A DNA stretch of 64,000 bases from Flavobacteriales bacterium (GTDB lineage Bacteria; Bacteroidota; Bacteroidia; Flavobacteriales_E; Vicingaceae). The translations under genes were made by a program, and so were the position numbers. The stretch spans positions 46,033-110,032 of the forward strand of contig JABWCF010000010.1 in the NCBI GenBank assembly GCA_013359255.1, read 5' to 3'. The notes beneath the pieces were generated by a model that saw only the letters and a list, made by a program, of their open reading frames with translations, was not told where the DNA came from and ran no database searches. Shown here one piece after another: positions 1 to 9,547 of this stretch (within the stretch, counting starts at the first letter, position 1; every line of letters begins with the position of its first letter).

Positions 1-1358
1 TCTAAATAATTGTTTAATATTCCATGGGTTAAATAAGTGGTTAATGAAGCAAGTATAACTAGGGTAAGATTTTTTAAATCGCCTTTTGGTAAGCGCTTGT
101 ATAATTGCGCTCCTTTGTAATAGATAAAAACAACTAAAAGTAGCATTAATGCCAATCCTAAAATACCCTGTTCTGCAAGCGGACCAATGTATTCACTATG
201 AGCATTTCCTAAATCACCTGCATTAGTGCTGATAATGGTTAAGTCTGAAGAAAGTTGAAAAGGTGCATAAACAAAGGCATATGTGCCGGGTCCCCATCCA
301 AAAATAGGGCGTTCTTTAAACATGCGAAATGCCGAATTCCATCGATTAAGGCGTTCTAGGTTAGACGCATCGGTAGAAATGTTTGACATGGATTCAACGT
401 GTTTAGATAAATCGTCAGAGGCATCTTGTCGGTTCTTTTCTAATTTCATAATAATAGAGTTCCATGAAATAGCCAACAACAGAAGCAAAAAAACAAAGCC
501 AGAGGCTAGCATCCAAAATTTTATTTTAAAACGATAAATAAGGGCTACTCCTAAAGCGGCAATTAAACTAAGCCATGCGGCACGGGTGTACGAAAAAATA
601 AGCCCTACAATAAAAACAAAAATTAAAAATCCAATAAAAAAACGAATTGTAAAATCATATTTTTTTCTACCTAACAGATAAATTAGAAACGGAAAAATGA
701 GAGCAAGAATGGCCCCATAAGAAGTATGGTCCTTAAAAATGGGTTCCATTACCCAGTGGCTTGGTTTCACTTCAAAACGATAAAAAGAATGACGGATTAC
801 CGTGTAAAATATAACTGCAGTTAACGGTAAAATATACAACCATAAAAAGCGATAAATATTTATTTCTTTTTTAAAAAGTTGTGTGGCAATAAAGTAAAAA
901 CACACCACAAACCACAAACGAGAAATCAAAAATTTAAATGAAACCAATGGCAGTTCACTGGTAATAGAGGTTAAAAAAATCCAGCCTAATTGTAGGTAAA
1001 TAATAATTGTGAGCGGATGAAGAAGTACTCTTTTATCAAATCGTTGCTCAAGCAAAACTTTCAGAAAAAATAAAACCATAACGGCAAACATTAATGGGTC
1101 GGTGGGTACCGAAATACCAATGCCTCCTAGTTCTTTTAAGTTCTCTAAACCCAAAGAAAGAGGGGTAAAAAAGACAATAAAAAACATTAAATTTTCAAGA
1201 GAAAAAAAAGCCCAATAGAACGCCATCAATATAACAGGCAACAACATTAGCCAGTAAAACTCTAAATAAACAGCTACTGCATTAACCAATGCGTACCCGA
1301 CTCCTAAAGCATAAAACCAGCCGGTTTGCATTTTGCTATGAGGCAAAACTTTTTCCAT
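1..1358 (-). CDS. O-antigen ligase / Wzy-type polymerase, 3' end cut by window
   Basis: The minus strand is open from ATG at 1358 to the window edge, so the C-terminus is missing. The translation is a polytopic membrane protein with about ten hydrophobic segments. The motif GWGPGTY is encoded near 283-303, and further on come NAHSEY and EQGILGL, the pattern of the Wzy_C/O-antigen ligase family. These enzymes ligate or polymerise undecaprenyl-linked glycans on the periplasmic face of the inner membrane. The start lies 11 bases after the stop of the chain-length gene, which fits a wzx-wzz-ligase operon. Family call is firm; ligase versus polymerase cannot be decided from sequence. Confidence 0.85.
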   Translation of the reverse strand, partial: MEKVLPHSKMQTGWFYALGVGYALVNAVAVYLEFYWLMLLPVILMAFYWAFFSLENLMFFIVFFTPLSLGLENLKELGGIGISVPTDPLMFAVMVLFFLKVLLEQRFDKRVLLHPLTIIIYLQLGWIFLTSITSELPLVSFKFLISRLWFVVCFYFIATQLFKKEINIYRFLWLYILPLTAVIFYTVIRHSFYRFEVKPSHWVMEPIFKDHTSYGAILALIFPFLIYLLGRKKYDFTIRFFIGFLIFVFIVGLIFSYTRAAWLSLIAALGVALIYRFKIKFWMLASGFVFLLLLLAISWNSIIMKLEKNRQDASDDLSKHVESMSNISTDASNLERLNRWNSAFRMFKERPIFGWGPGTYAFVYAPFQLSSDLTIISTNAGDLGNAHSEYIGPLAEQGILGLALMLLLVVFIYYKGAQLYKRLPKGDLKNLTLVILASLTTYLTHGILNNYL

Positions 1359-1369
1359 GAAACAAAAAG

Positions 1370-2395
1370 TTATTCTTTCGAAACTTCTTTTACTTGCTTA
1401 ATACTTTCAAATAACACTATAGAAAACAATGTAAGTAAGAATGTAGCTACCGTAGAAACAACAACAATGAGCCAGCGAATGGGGTATGATTTTTTTTCGG
1501 CAGGAAATGCATGGTTTACCACAAATTTTGTTTCTAATGTTTTTTCGGCATCAACTTTCGCCTCGTCATATCGGGCTCTTACAACACTCAGTTGTTTGTA
1601 TTCATTTACTAATTGCTCAGTTAACGAGATAAAACTAGAACCGTAAAGTGATATTTTTTTTAAGTTTTCTTCAATTTCACCGGCTGCTTGTTTATTGCCT
1701 TTTACCAAAGCGGCTCCTAACTGGTCGGAAAGAACTTCTGCTTGCGATTCAAAACTGTAAACTCCCATTGCACGTATTTTTGTTAGCGAATCTTCCATCA
1801 ATTGTATCCGCCATTTTTGGTCTAAATAAGCAGCCTTAACAATTTCAAATGCTTGTTTGGCAAGGTCTTTTCGCATACGATTTCTAACACTGTCATGCAA
1901 TGCCGCAATATCGTTTGCAATTAGGGCAGCGGTGTCAGGACTGTAATCCATTACATCAATTTTTACCGACATAAATTCGGTTCTTTTAAAACGGATATTG
2001 CTTTCGTAGGCATTGAACAACTTCGTCATTTTATATTGGTCATTGGGGTCAATATCCCAATGCTGCATTAGGTTGTATTTTTCGATTATCCGAACTCTTA
2101 TTTCATCAGAATTTAAGACTTGAAGCATTTGTTCGGCTTGTTCCTCTTCTCCAAAATCTAAGATATCGAATTTGCCACTGGTGTTTTCTGAAAGCAAAAC
2201 TTTGGATATGGAGTTGGTACGGGTGGGGAAAAGTATTACAGTTGATTTGTACTTTTCTCGAATTACAAGCGAAACAATTGCCGAAATAAGGGCGGCAGAG
2301 GCAGAAATGATAATAAGTAGTTTTCTCCACTTGTATAGAAATAAAAGCAGATTTCCGGAGCTAAAGCTAAAATCGTTGTTGGGTTGATTATTCAT
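1370..2395 (-). CDS. Wzz/GNVR-type polysaccharide chain-length determinant
   Basis: This 341-residue protein has the two-transmembrane layout of Wzz co-polymerases: a hydrophobic helix after a short basic N-terminus (about residues 26-47) and another near 310-332, with a long helical periplasmic domain between them. There is no C-terminal tyrosine-kinase domain. It should control the length of an O-antigen or exopolysaccharide chain. It sits between a flippase and an O-antigen ligase on the same strand, the usual company. The function follows from architecture and neighbours rather than from a catalytic motif. Confidence 0.8.
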   Translation of the reverse strand: MNNQPNNDFSFSSGNLLLFLYKWRKLLIIISASAALISAIVSLVIREKYKSTVILFPTRTNSISKVLLSENTSGKFDILDFGEEEQAEQMLQVLNSDEIRVRIIEKYNLMQHWDIDPNDQYKMTKLFNAYESNIRFKRTEFMSVKIDVMDYSPDTAALIANDIAALHDSVRNRMRKDLAKQAFEIVKAAYLDQKWRIQLMEDSLTKIRAMGVYSFESQAEVLSDQLGAALVKGNKQAAGEIEENLKKISLYGSSFISLTEQLVNEYKQLSVVRARYDEAKVDAEKTLETKFVVNHAFPAEKKSYPIRWLIVVVSTVATFLLTLFSIVLFESIKQVKEVSKE

Positions 2396-2452
2396 TTTTT
2401 AAACGTGTTTTTTAAAGAAAACGTAAAAGTAATAAAAATGCCTTTGCATTAA

Positions 2453-3880
2453 TTACTTCGAAAGAATAGAAAAATCGGAAGGTTTTACAAGTTTTAGGAA
2501 AAATGCAGCCAAAAAAGAAATGGAGAATACAAGTAATGCAGCCACAGTAATATTTACTGCAAAATAATCGAGAACCCATAAAGAAATAATAATGTGCAAG
2601 GCATAAACTAATAATCGAAAACAATATTGTATGTCAAACGAAATTTTAAAAATCCATTTACACAACACCAGTTGTGCCGCCATTACCAATAACAAAGTAA
2701 TCATACTGGCCCAAGCTGCTCCCACCCCTCCGTATTGGGGTATTAAAATAAAATTTAAACACACGTTTAAAAACATGCCGATAAGTGCAAGAATGTTTAG
2801 TTCCTTCATATTGGCATTTGCGGTTAAAAGAGTGCCATAAATATAACTAGCCGAAATAAACAGAAAGCTAAACATTAATACTTGCAGTGTTTGGGCCGTA
2901 GTTTCAGGCTGTTCATTATACATAATCGTACAAATATCTGATGCGTACGCTATCACAAACAATCCGATAGATAAAACGGGCAGCATAAGCAGATTAAAGG
3001 AAATGTGAAACAATTCCTGTATGGCCTCATTTTGCTTTATTTGGTAAGCAAACATAGGGAGTAGCAAGCCGGCAAAAAGCAAACCCAACATACTGCCCGC
3101 ATCCAGCAGGCGATACGATTGAGCATAAATTCCTGCTACTTCGGCTCCGTTGGGAAGAAGTAAATCTAGCATTACTCCATCTATTCGGTAATAAAAGGTC
3201 ATGGTTAAAATAAGCAGTGCATAAGGAAATGTTTCTTTTAAATTTTTAGTTAAAAAAACAATTTTAAAATGGGGTAAAACAATTCCTGTTTGTTTTAAAA
3301 TTAAGAATAAACCTAGCAGCAAGGTAATAATGTAGGCTGTGGTTTGAGAGAGAATAAAAGTAAGAATACTCAATTCCATTTTATGGTTATAAATCAAAAA
3401 ACTACAAAAAATAATCATCAGCAGTTTATCCAGCACACTTAGTAGGCTGTCTGTTTTAAAATACTGTAAGGCTGAAATGTTCGAACGTATAAAAAGAATT
3501 ACCGAGAGGAGAAATTGGTTAATGGCCAGCAATAGCAATATTTTTATGCGATATTCATTATAATTCATAAATAAAGTTGCTGCAATGAGTATAAGTATAT
3601 AAACGAACCCCAGTAGAAATTTTAAACCCATTAATCCTCCAAAATATTCTTTCAGCAAATGGGTGTTTTGTGCAATGTTTCGCTGGTTGTAATTAGTAAG
3701 CCCAAAATCGAGAAAAATGCTGAATAGGAGCGAAAAATTAAACAACGCAAAATAAGTTCCGTATTCATTTGCTCCTAGCATGTTTTGTACCTGACGGTCT
3801 ATTCCCAAAACCCAATAAGGCTTAATGATTAAATTAAGTAATAAAAGCAACAGAATGTTGGATACAAATTTTTGTTTCAT
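2453..3880 (-). CDS. Wzx-like polysaccharide flippase
   Basis: This 475-residue protein consists almost entirely of hydrophobic helices (about 12-14), with a basic N-terminus and the organisation of the MATE/polysaccharide-transport superfamily (Polysacc_synt). Such proteins flip undecaprenyl-linked oligosaccharides across the inner membrane. It is the first gene of the minus-strand run flippase, chain-length regulator, O-antigen ligase; 57 bases separate it from the next gene. The substrate cannot be predicted. No glycosyltransferases for the repeat unit are in view, so they are either beyond the left edge or elsewhere. Confidence 0.8.
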   Translation of the reverse strand: MKQKFVSNILLLLLLNLIIKPYWVLGIDRQVQNMLGANEYGTYFALFNFSLLFSIFLDFGLTNYNQRNIAQNTHLLKEYFGGLMGLKFLLGFVYILILIAATLFMNYNEYRIKILLLLAINQFLLSVILFIRSNISALQYFKTDSLLSVLDKLLMIIFCSFLIYNHKMELSILTFILSQTTAYIITLLLGLFLILKQTGIVLPHFKIVFLTKNLKETFPYALLILTMTFYYRIDGVMLDLLLPNGAEVAGIYAQSYRLLDAGSMLGLLFAGLLLPMFAYQIKQNEAIQELFHISFNLLMLPVLSIGLFVIAYASDICTIMYNEQPETTAQTLQVLMFSFLFISASYIYGTLLTANANMKELNILALIGMFLNVCLNFILIPQYGGVGAAWASMITLLLVMAAQLVLCKWIFKISFDIQYCFRLLVYALHIIISLWVLDYFAVNITVAALLVFSISFLAAFFLKLVKPSDFSILSK

Positions 3881-3937
3881 GGTTTCATCTACAAAACTCT
3901 GAAAAAATAAGAAACCAAGAATGGTATTATGAGCCTA

Positions 3938-3967
3938 TTTGTTTTTTCAATAATTTGCATTACTTTG
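3938..3967 (+). promoter_or_regulatory. putative Bacteroidota -33/-7 promoter of the b561 gene
   Basis: TTTG at 3938-3941 and TACTTTG at 3961-3967 are 19 bases apart and lie 20 bases before the ATG at 3987. They resemble the TTTG / TAnnTTTG elements of Bacteroidota promoters, with one base missing in the -7 box. The assignment is by pattern only. Confidence 0.4.
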
Positions 3968-3986
3968 TAAATTAAAAGCAACTATT

Positions 3987-4556
3987 GTGGAAAATAGAAA
4001 TTATTCAAAAGTATATCGCGTAATGCATTGGCTTATTGCGTTAAGCATGTTGTTTTTATTGCTTACGGTATTTTTACGACTAGGCTGGATGAACAAAGTG
4101 CATATCGCGGATATTATAAAGCAATATCTAGCTACAACCAATCAAACACTATCTGATGAGCAACTCATTGTTTTGGCAAAGCAAATACGCAAGCCAATGT
4201 GGGATTGGCATATATACATAGGGTATGTATTGGTAGGTTTGTATGTAATTAGATTATTATTGCCATTCTTTGGCGAAATGAAATTTAGAAATCCGTTCAA
4301 TAAAGAATTACCCCAAAAAGTAAAATTTCAGTATATTGTTTACCTCCTTTTTTATTTGTGTGTGGCATTATCTTTAATAACCGGATTAGTGATAGAACTA
4401 GGGCCAAAAGAATTCAAAGAGCCTATGGAAAAAATTCATATTCTTTCTATTTATTATTTACTGGCTTTTATCGCCATTCATTTTGCCGGAGTTTTAATGG
4501 CCGAGTTTACAAACCAAAAAGGAATCATCTCTAAAATAATTAGCGGGAACAAGTAA
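3987..4556 (+). CDS. cytochrome b561-family membrane protein
   Basis: This 189-residue protein has four transmembrane helices. Histidines at residues 14, 75, 151 and 165 lie in or at the ends of these helices, as expected for the two b-type haem ligand pairs of the bacterial b561/Ni-hydrogenase b family (PF01292). It would carry electrons across or within the inner membrane between quinol and an unknown partner; no partner dehydrogenase or cytochrome c is adjacent. A promoter-like pair lies upstream and a perfect hairpin follows the stop, so it appears monocistronic. Confidence 0.75.
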   Translation: MENRNYSKVYRVMHWLIALSMLFLLLTVFLRLGWMNKVHIADIIKQYLATTNQTLSDEQLIVLAKQIRKPMWDWHIYIGYVLVGLYVIRLLLPFFGEMKFRNPFNKELPQKVKFQYIVYLLFYLCVALSLITGLVIELGPKEFKEPMEKIHILSIYYLLAFIAIHFAGVLMAEFTNQKGIISKIISGNK

Positions 4557-4559
4557 GTT

Positions 4560-4594
4560 ATAGTGCGTTATAAAGATGTTTTATAACGCACTAT
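4560..4594. terminator. bidirectional terminator, perfect 15-bp stem
   Basis: Positions 4560-4574 and 4580-4594 are exact inverse complements around the 5-base loop GATGT. The hairpin lies between the convergent b561 and AAA-ATPase genes, 4 bases after one stop and 18 bases from the other, so it probably ends transcription from both sides. There is no long T-tract on either side. Confidence 0.7.
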
Positions 4595-4611
4595 TAATCG
4601 CTCCGTTATTT

Positions 4612-5754
4612 TTAAGCCAAGCAGGTATTATATTCTTTTTGAAAGCCGATAGATTTTATATTGTTTTTTTGTTCAAATTCTTTTTCGCCTAAATGATAGA
4701 TTGAGGTCAGCGTCATAGGCTGGTTTATTTCTTTATTAAAACCTAATTTGTTCGATAAAAGTTGGGCTTTTGGAATATCTAGTTCTTTAAATTCATATTT
4801 TCCAATCAGTCTTCCTTTGCGCATCAGGGCACTGTCTATTTTAGAAATATCGGTATTAAATGAGCAGATAATCTGAATGTTTAAGCAATCGGAGAGCAGT
4901 CCATCGGAAATATTCAATATTGCCGAAACGGGCGATTGGCCTTCATGTCCCCTGTCTATTACAATATTTTCGGCATCTTCAATTACAAAAATAGAATTGG
5001 GATTATTTATCAAAGTAGAAACAAGATAAGGGTTGGTTATTTCTCCGGCCATAGTAGGAGGCAGAAATATAATTTCTTTTTTTAGTGTAGCTGCTAAGTA
5101 ACGTATGTAAGAAGTTTTTCCGGTTCCGGGCTTGCCATGGAGTAAAACAATACCCTTGCCGTTTTTTTGTGATAGTTTTTTATATATAGTACGATGAACA
5201 TCAACAAAATCATCATTGTAATTATCTTCAATATTCAGTTTTGGTTTTGTAATTTCCATAGATTTTGTATTAATTCCATTGGGAGTGTTTACAAGCAATG
5301 AAATGGAAGGCTTATTTTTTTTCTTTCTTTTTTTGAAAGTCCTAATTTTTCCCAAAAGAGATTCTATTTTCGATGGATATGTTTTTTTAAATAGTACGAA
5401 TACTCTATCTAGGCACATATCAAAATACAACATTACATCATCAAACAAAAAGGAATACAGAGTAGATGTTTTTGGCTCTTTACTTCTTCTAAAATAGTGT
5501 TTACTATAATAACTTTCTTTTATTTCTAATTTATATTCTTTTGCAATGAAGTTTGATAATTTTTCACAGTTAATATAAATTTCTTCAACAAAATTTGGAA
5601 TATAATTAAAGTGAGCGGTATAAAGATAAAATGGATTTAGGTGAGAACTAAAAGTATCATAATACACATCAGAAATGGACATTTTTTCGGTAGTTTGTTT
5701 AATATTAAACAAAGGTTTTTCCGATGAATTAATTGAATTGTGTTTTGCTTCCAT
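4612..5754 (-). CDS. BCS1-like AAA ATPase
   Basis: This 380-residue protein has a single C-terminal AAA module. Walker A is GKPGTGKT at residues 207-214, Walker B is IFVIED at 255-260, the sensor-1 asparagine is at 300, and arginine-finger candidates are R312 and R315. The arrangement resembles the mitochondrial BCS1 AAA domain. The N-terminal 180 residues are poorly conserved, include a Lys-rich stretch near 141-148, and lack a clear transmembrane helix. BCS1 proteins translocate or remodel folded substrates; the bacterial homologues have no established role. It stands alone between convergent and unrelated genes. Confidence 0.75.
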   Translation of the reverse strand: MEAKHNSINSSEKPLFNIKQTTEKMSISDVYYDTFSSHLNPFYLYTAHFNYIPNFVEEIYINCEKLSNFIAKEYKLEIKESYYSKHYFRRSKEPKTSTLYSFLFDDVMLYFDMCLDRVFVLFKKTYPSKIESLLGKIRTFKKRKKKNKPSISLLVNTPNGINTKSMEITKPKLNIEDNYNDDFVDVHRTIYKKLSQKNGKGIVLLHGKPGTGKTSYIRYLAATLKKEIIFLPPTMAGEITNPYLVSTLINNPNSIFVIEDAENIVIDRGHEGQSPVSAILNISDGLLSDCLNIQIICSFNTDISKIDSALMRKGRLIGKYEFKELDIPKAQLLSNKLGFNKEINQPMTLTSIYHLGEKEFEQKNNIKSIGFQKEYNTCLA

Positions 5755-5883
5755 ATTTTTTAATTTTTAATGTTTACAGAGGCAAAGAAACTAAGGCAGT
5801 ATGCCAAAAGATGTCGTACAAAAAAACTTTTTCTACACGAATGAAAAAAGGTTCTTTGTAAATAAAAAGGAAGGCAAGATGAC

Positions 5884-6102
5884 TTAATGCAAGTCTGTTT
5901 TTTTTCTATTCATTAAAATATAAACAATAGGTAAAATACCAATGGTATTAAAAACAGCAATACAAATAAACCAGGTAAGGTGGTTGTTGCGTCCGGCTTT
6001 CCACATGGCAATAATTTTCCAAACCATTTCCCAAATGGTAAGCACTATTACCAAAGGCAATAGCCAGCTAAATAATTCTTCTAAAACGTGCAATTCTTCC
6101 AT
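5884..6102 (-). CDS. small PLDc_N-like two-helix membrane protein
   Basis: Starting at the ATG at 6102 gives a 72-residue protein with two transmembrane helices separated by the polar segment KAGRNNHLTW and ending in a basic tail. This matches the PLDc_N domain (PF13396), found alone in many Bacteroidota and at the N-terminus of cardiolipin synthases. An upstream in-frame start at 6222 would add about 40 residues of poor quality, so the shorter form is preferred. No phospholipase domain is attached; the role of stand-alone copies is unknown. Confidence 0.6.
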   Translation of the reverse strand: MEELHVLEELFSWLLPLVIVLTIWEMVWKIIAMWKAGRNNHLTWFICIAVFNTIGILPIVYILMNRKKTDLH

Positions 6103-6233
6103 AATAAATGTTTTTAAAGGGGTAATCAAAACTTTAAAAGAGCGATAGAAAACCCGACTCCCAAATATAATAAATTTCTTTTTAAAAAGTAGAGAGAAGC
6201 AAAATACAGATGGAAATTTCAAGAAAAAAGAAA

Positions 6234-6250
6234 AGCCCGCAAAGCGGGCT
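6234..6250 (-). terminator. intrinsic terminator of tRNA-Gln
   Basis: Read on the minus strand, AGCCCGC pairs with GCGGGCT around a TTT loop, followed at once by a T-rich run (complement of 6224-6233). It lies just 3' of the tRNA, as expected for a rho-independent terminator. Confidence 0.85.
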
Positions 6251-6253
6251 AAG

Positions 6254-6326
6254 TTGTCCGACTAGGGCTCGAACCTAGACTCTTCTGGACCAAAACCAGA
6301 CGTGTTGCCAGTTACACCATCGGACA
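6254..6326 (-). tRNA. tRNA-Gln (anticodon TTG)
   Basis: The complement folds as a full cloverleaf. The 7-bp acceptor stem pairs TGTCCGA with TCGGACA, followed by discriminator A. The anticodon loop is TTTTGGT, giving anticodon TTG (reads CAA/CAG). The T-arm is CTAGG-TTCGAGC-CCTAG. The 3' CCA is not encoded. Since gatB lies in the same window, Gln-tRNA may be made by transamidation of Glu-tRNA(Gln), unless a GlnRS exists elsewhere. Confidence 0.95.
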
Positions 6327-6396
6327 AATTGGGTGGCAAATGTAGTAAAATAATTAAATCGTCCAAAACTATTTTTAACATAGATTAACAACCGAT

Positions 6397-6428
6397 TTGT
6401 GTAATTACAGTAGAATTTCTTAGTTTCG
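6397..6428 (+). promoter_or_regulatory. putative promoter of the DUF2723 gene
   Basis: TTG at 6397-6399 and TAGTTTCG at 6421-6428 (one mismatch to TAnnTTTG) are 21 bases apart, with the ATG 22 bases downstream. Spacing and sequence fit the Bacteroidota -33/-7 promoter pattern. Confidence 0.4.
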
Positions 6429-6449
6429 TGAACTGTAAATTTCACAAAC

Positions 6450-9400
6450 ATGAACTATAAAAAACTAAATAACCTCACCGGTTGGATTGTGTGGTTAGTT
6501 GCTACTCTTGTTTATTTACTCACCATAGAACCAACGGCCAGTTTTTGGGATTGCGGAGAATTTATTGCAACCGCTTTTAAGTTGGAAGTAGGCCACCCTC
6601 CGGGAGCTCCTGTATTTATGCTTATTGGAAGAATATTTACGCTTTTTGCAGGCCCGGAATCAGCGGCAGTGATGGTAAATATATTATCGGGTTTATGTAG
6701 TTCGTTTACCATCTTATTTTTATTTTGGACCATTACTGCCCTTGCCAAAAAACTTGCCGAAGCTAGCGGAGAACTTACCAACTCAAAAATAATAGCTGTG
6801 CTGGGAAGTGGAATAGTAGGAGGTTTGGCATACACATTCTCTGACTCGTTTTGGTTCTCTGCAGTAGAAGGGGAAGTATATGCCATGTCCTCTTTATTCA
6901 CAGCCCTTGTTTTTTGGGCCATTGTAAAGTGGGAGGCCGTTGCCCATGAAAAATACAACGAGCGTTGGTTGGTGCTGATTGCTTTTCTTATGGGCCTTTC
7001 CATTGGAGTTCACTTATTAAACTTATTGGCTATTCCGGCTATTACATTTGTATATTACTTTAAAAAATACGAGCCAAGCAGAAAAAGAATTATAGTTACA
7101 TCTGCCGTATCCATACTTATTCTTGGTTTTATTCAATATGGAATAATACCCGGTGCAGTTAAAATGGCTGCATTATTTGAACGCCTGTTTGTAAACTCTT
7201 TTGGTATGCCTTTTAATTCGGGCTTGTATGTTTATGCTATAGTTGCTATTGCTGCAATGGCCTATGCTATTTATTACACCCATACCAAACAAAAAGCTTT
7301 ATTAAATATTGTGGTGATGTGCTTAACCGTTATAATGATAGGCTATTCGGCATTTTCAATTATTCTGATCCGCTCTAGTGCAAATCCACCAATGGATGAA
7401 AATAATCCCGAAAATGTATTTAACCTGCTCTCCTACTTAAATCGTGAGCAATACGGTGATAGGCCCTTGTTTTTCGGCCAGTACTTCAATACTCCATTAG
7501 ATAGGCAAGAACCTTACAAAGATGGTACACCAGTATATTTTCAAGATAAGCAAAGCGGAAAATATATTATTTCTGACGATAAGAAATCCTCCGAACCAAA
7601 TTACAATAAAGAACTTTCTACAGTTTTTCCCCGTATGTGGAGTTCCCAATCCAACCACATACAAGAGTATAAAATTTGGAGCGATTTTAAAGGCAAACCT
7701 GTAACGGTAATGGGTAGCAGCGGCAAGCCAGAAACTATTTACAAACCCACCTTTGGTGAAAATCTTACTTTCTTTTTTAAGTATCAGATTGGTCATATGT
7801 ATTGGCGTTACTTTATGTGGAATTTTGTTGGTCGCCAAAACGATGAGCAAGGGCATGGAGAAATTAACAAAGGAAACTGGGTAAGCGGAATAAAATTCAT
7901 AGATGCCATTCGCTTAGGGCAGCAAGAGAAACTTCCAAAAAGCATTACAGAAAATCCGGCAAACAATACTTTTTTCTTTTTACCCCTTTTGTTAGGCTTA
8001 GCAGGAATGTTTTTTCAGTGGGATAAAAACAAAAAAGATTTTACCATTGTAATGCTCTTATTTTTCTTTACAGGTATTGCTATTGTTATTTATCTAAATC
8101 AGTACCCGCTGCAACCTCGTGAACGTGATTATGCTTTTGCCGGTTCTTTTTATGCATTTGCCATTTGGATTGGGTTAGGTGTGTACGCTTTGTATGATTA
8201 CATAAAAAGAAAATCGCCCGAAAATGTGGCGGCCATTGTGGCTACATTGGCTTCTTTATTTTTAGTGCCAGGCATTATGGCAAAAGAAGGATGGGATGAT
8301 CATTCGCGCGCAAAACGCTATACAGCCCGAGATTTTGCAAAAAATTATTTGGCCTCGTGCGAGAAAAATGCGGTACTCTTTACCAATGGCGATAACGATA
8401 CCTTTCCGCTTTGGTATGTGCAAGAAGTGGAAGGCTATAGAACCGATGTAAGGGTAATAAACCTAAGTTTATTGAATACCGATTGGTATGTTACACAAAT
8501 GAAGCGTAAAGCATACGATTCAGACCCTGTACCTTTTTCGCTTCCTGAACCAAAATACAGGCAGGGTACTAACGATTACCTTCCCATTTTTGATAAAGGA
8601 ATACAAGGAAATGTAGATGTAACCGAAATTATTAAGTTTGTTGAAAGCGAAAATCCAAACTCCAAGATTCAAATTTCGAATGAGAAATATGTTGATTTTA
8701 TTCCTACGAAGAATTTTAAAGTAAAGGTAGATAAATCAAAATTTGAAAAAGCCCCATTTTTGCTACCGTCTGACACCTCTGGTATTTTAGATAAAGTAGA
8801 ATGGAGTATCAGCAAAAATTATATTTTTAAAAACGACTTAATGATTCTTGATTTATTGGCAACCAATAATTGGAATAGACCCGTATATTTTGCCATTACT
8901 ACTGGAAATGAGGCCTATTTGGGTTTACAAGAGCATTTTCAATTGGAAGGGCTTGCTTATAGACTTATTCCGGTTAAAACAGGAAAACAAGACGGACAAA
9001 CAGGGAGGGTAAATACCCAAATTATGTACGATAATCTGATGAATAAATTTGAATGGGGTGGGCTTGATAAACACACCTTGTACATGGATGAAAACAACCG
9101 AAGAATGTGTATGAATTTTAGAAACAATTTTGCAAGATTAGCCGAAGCATTAATAACAGAGGGAGATAAAGAAAAAGCAAAACAGGTATTAGATCGTTGC
9201 ATGGAGGTAATTCCGGAACGCAATGTGCCTTTCGATTATTTTGTACTTCCTATAGCCGAAGCGTATTATAAAGTGGGTGAAGGAAAAAGAGCCGATGATA
9301 TTATCGTTAAAGTAGCCGATGTTTACGAAGATGAATTGAATTATTTAAACTCTTTAAAGCCACAGCATGCCAAAGCTGTTGAAAACGAAAAACGCCAGGC

Positions 9401-9530
9401 TATGGCCGTTATACAACGATTAATGTACATTGTAAACGAACAGCATAAAGAGGATGAGTTTGGTACTCAGTTTAAAAAACGTTTTGAATTGGTTAATCAG
9501 GAAATTATGAGAAACATGATGGGCGGGTAA
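6450..9530 (+). CDS. DUF2723 membrane protein, probable O-mannosyltransferase-like glycosyltransferase
   Basis: This 1026-residue protein opens with the DUF2723 (PF11028) core: WDCGEFIATAFKL and VGHPPGAP near residues 33-53, followed by roughly a dozen transmembrane helices to about residue 620. The C-terminal 400 residues are soluble and end in TPR-like helices. The family is related to GT-C glycosyltransferases and to the eukaryotic TMEM260 O-mannosyltransferase, so transfer of a sugar from a lipid carrier to secreted proteins is plausible. The length and C-terminal extension are normal for Bacteroidota members. It is transcribed alone and converges on the L,D-transpeptidase gene. Confidence 0.85.
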   Translation: MNYKKLNNLTGWIVWLVATLVYLLTIEPTASFWDCGEFIATAFKLEVGHPPGAPVFMLIGRIFTLFAGPESAAVMVNILSGLCSSFTILFLFWTITALAKKLAEASGELTNSKIIAVLGSGIVGGLAYTFSDSFWFSAVEGEVYAMSSLFTALVFWAIVKWEAVAHEKYNERWLVLIAFLMGLSIGVHLLNLLAIPAITFVYYFKKYEPSRKRIIVTSAVSILILGFIQYGIIPGAVKMAALFERLFVNSFGMPFNSGLYVYAIVAIAAMAYAIYYTHTKQKALLNIVVMCLTVIMIGYSAFSIILIRSSANPPMDENNPENVFNLLSYLNREQYGDRPLFFGQYFNTPLDRQEPYKDGTPVYFQDKQSGKYIISDDKKSSEPNYNKELSTVFPRMWSSQSNHIQEYKIWSDFKGKPVTVMGSSGKPETIYKPTFGENLTFFFKYQIGHMYWRYFMWNFVGRQNDEQGHGEINKGNWVSGIKFIDAIRLGQQEKLPKSITENPANNTFFFLPLLLGLAGMFFQWDKNKKDFTIVMLLFFFTGIAIVIYLNQYPLQPRERDYAFAGSFYAFAIWIGLGVYALYDYIKRKSPENVAAIVATLASLFLVPGIMAKEGWDDHSRAKRYTARDFAKNYLASCEKNAVLFTNGDNDTFPLWYVQEVEGYRTDVRVINLSLLNTDWYVTQMKRKAYDSDPVPFSLPEPKYRQGTNDYLPIFDKGIQGNVDVTEIIKFVESENPNSKIQISNEKYVDFIPTKNFKVKVDKSKFEKAPFLLPSDTSGILDKVEWSISKNYIFKNDLMILDLLATNNWNRPVYFAITTGNEAYLGLQEHFQLEGLAYRLIPVKTGKQDGQTGRVNTQIMYDNLMNKFEWGGLDKHTLYMDENNRRMCMNFRNNFARLAEALITEGDKEKAKQVLDRCMEVIPERNVPFDYFVLPIAEAYYKVGEGKRADDIIVKVADVYEDELNYLNSLKPQHAKAVENEKRQAMAVIQRLMYIVNEQHKEDEFGTQFKKRFELVNQEIMRNMMGG

Positions 9531-9547
9531 ATCACCCCTCTTTTCTT

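Noticed and set aside
4612..5754. AAA ATPase as part of an anti-phage defence system
   Set aside because: No nuclease, TIR, kinase or other effector is adjacent, and neighbours are ordinary genes; nothing supports a defence role.
6254..6326. tRNA-Gln as an integration (att) site
   Set aside because: No integrase, no repeated tRNA 3' end and no mobile genes were seen on either side.
8957..9223. Minus-strand open frames within the DUF2723 gene and other large genes
   Set aside because: They lie opposite long, well-supported coding regions and have no family motifs or signals of their own.
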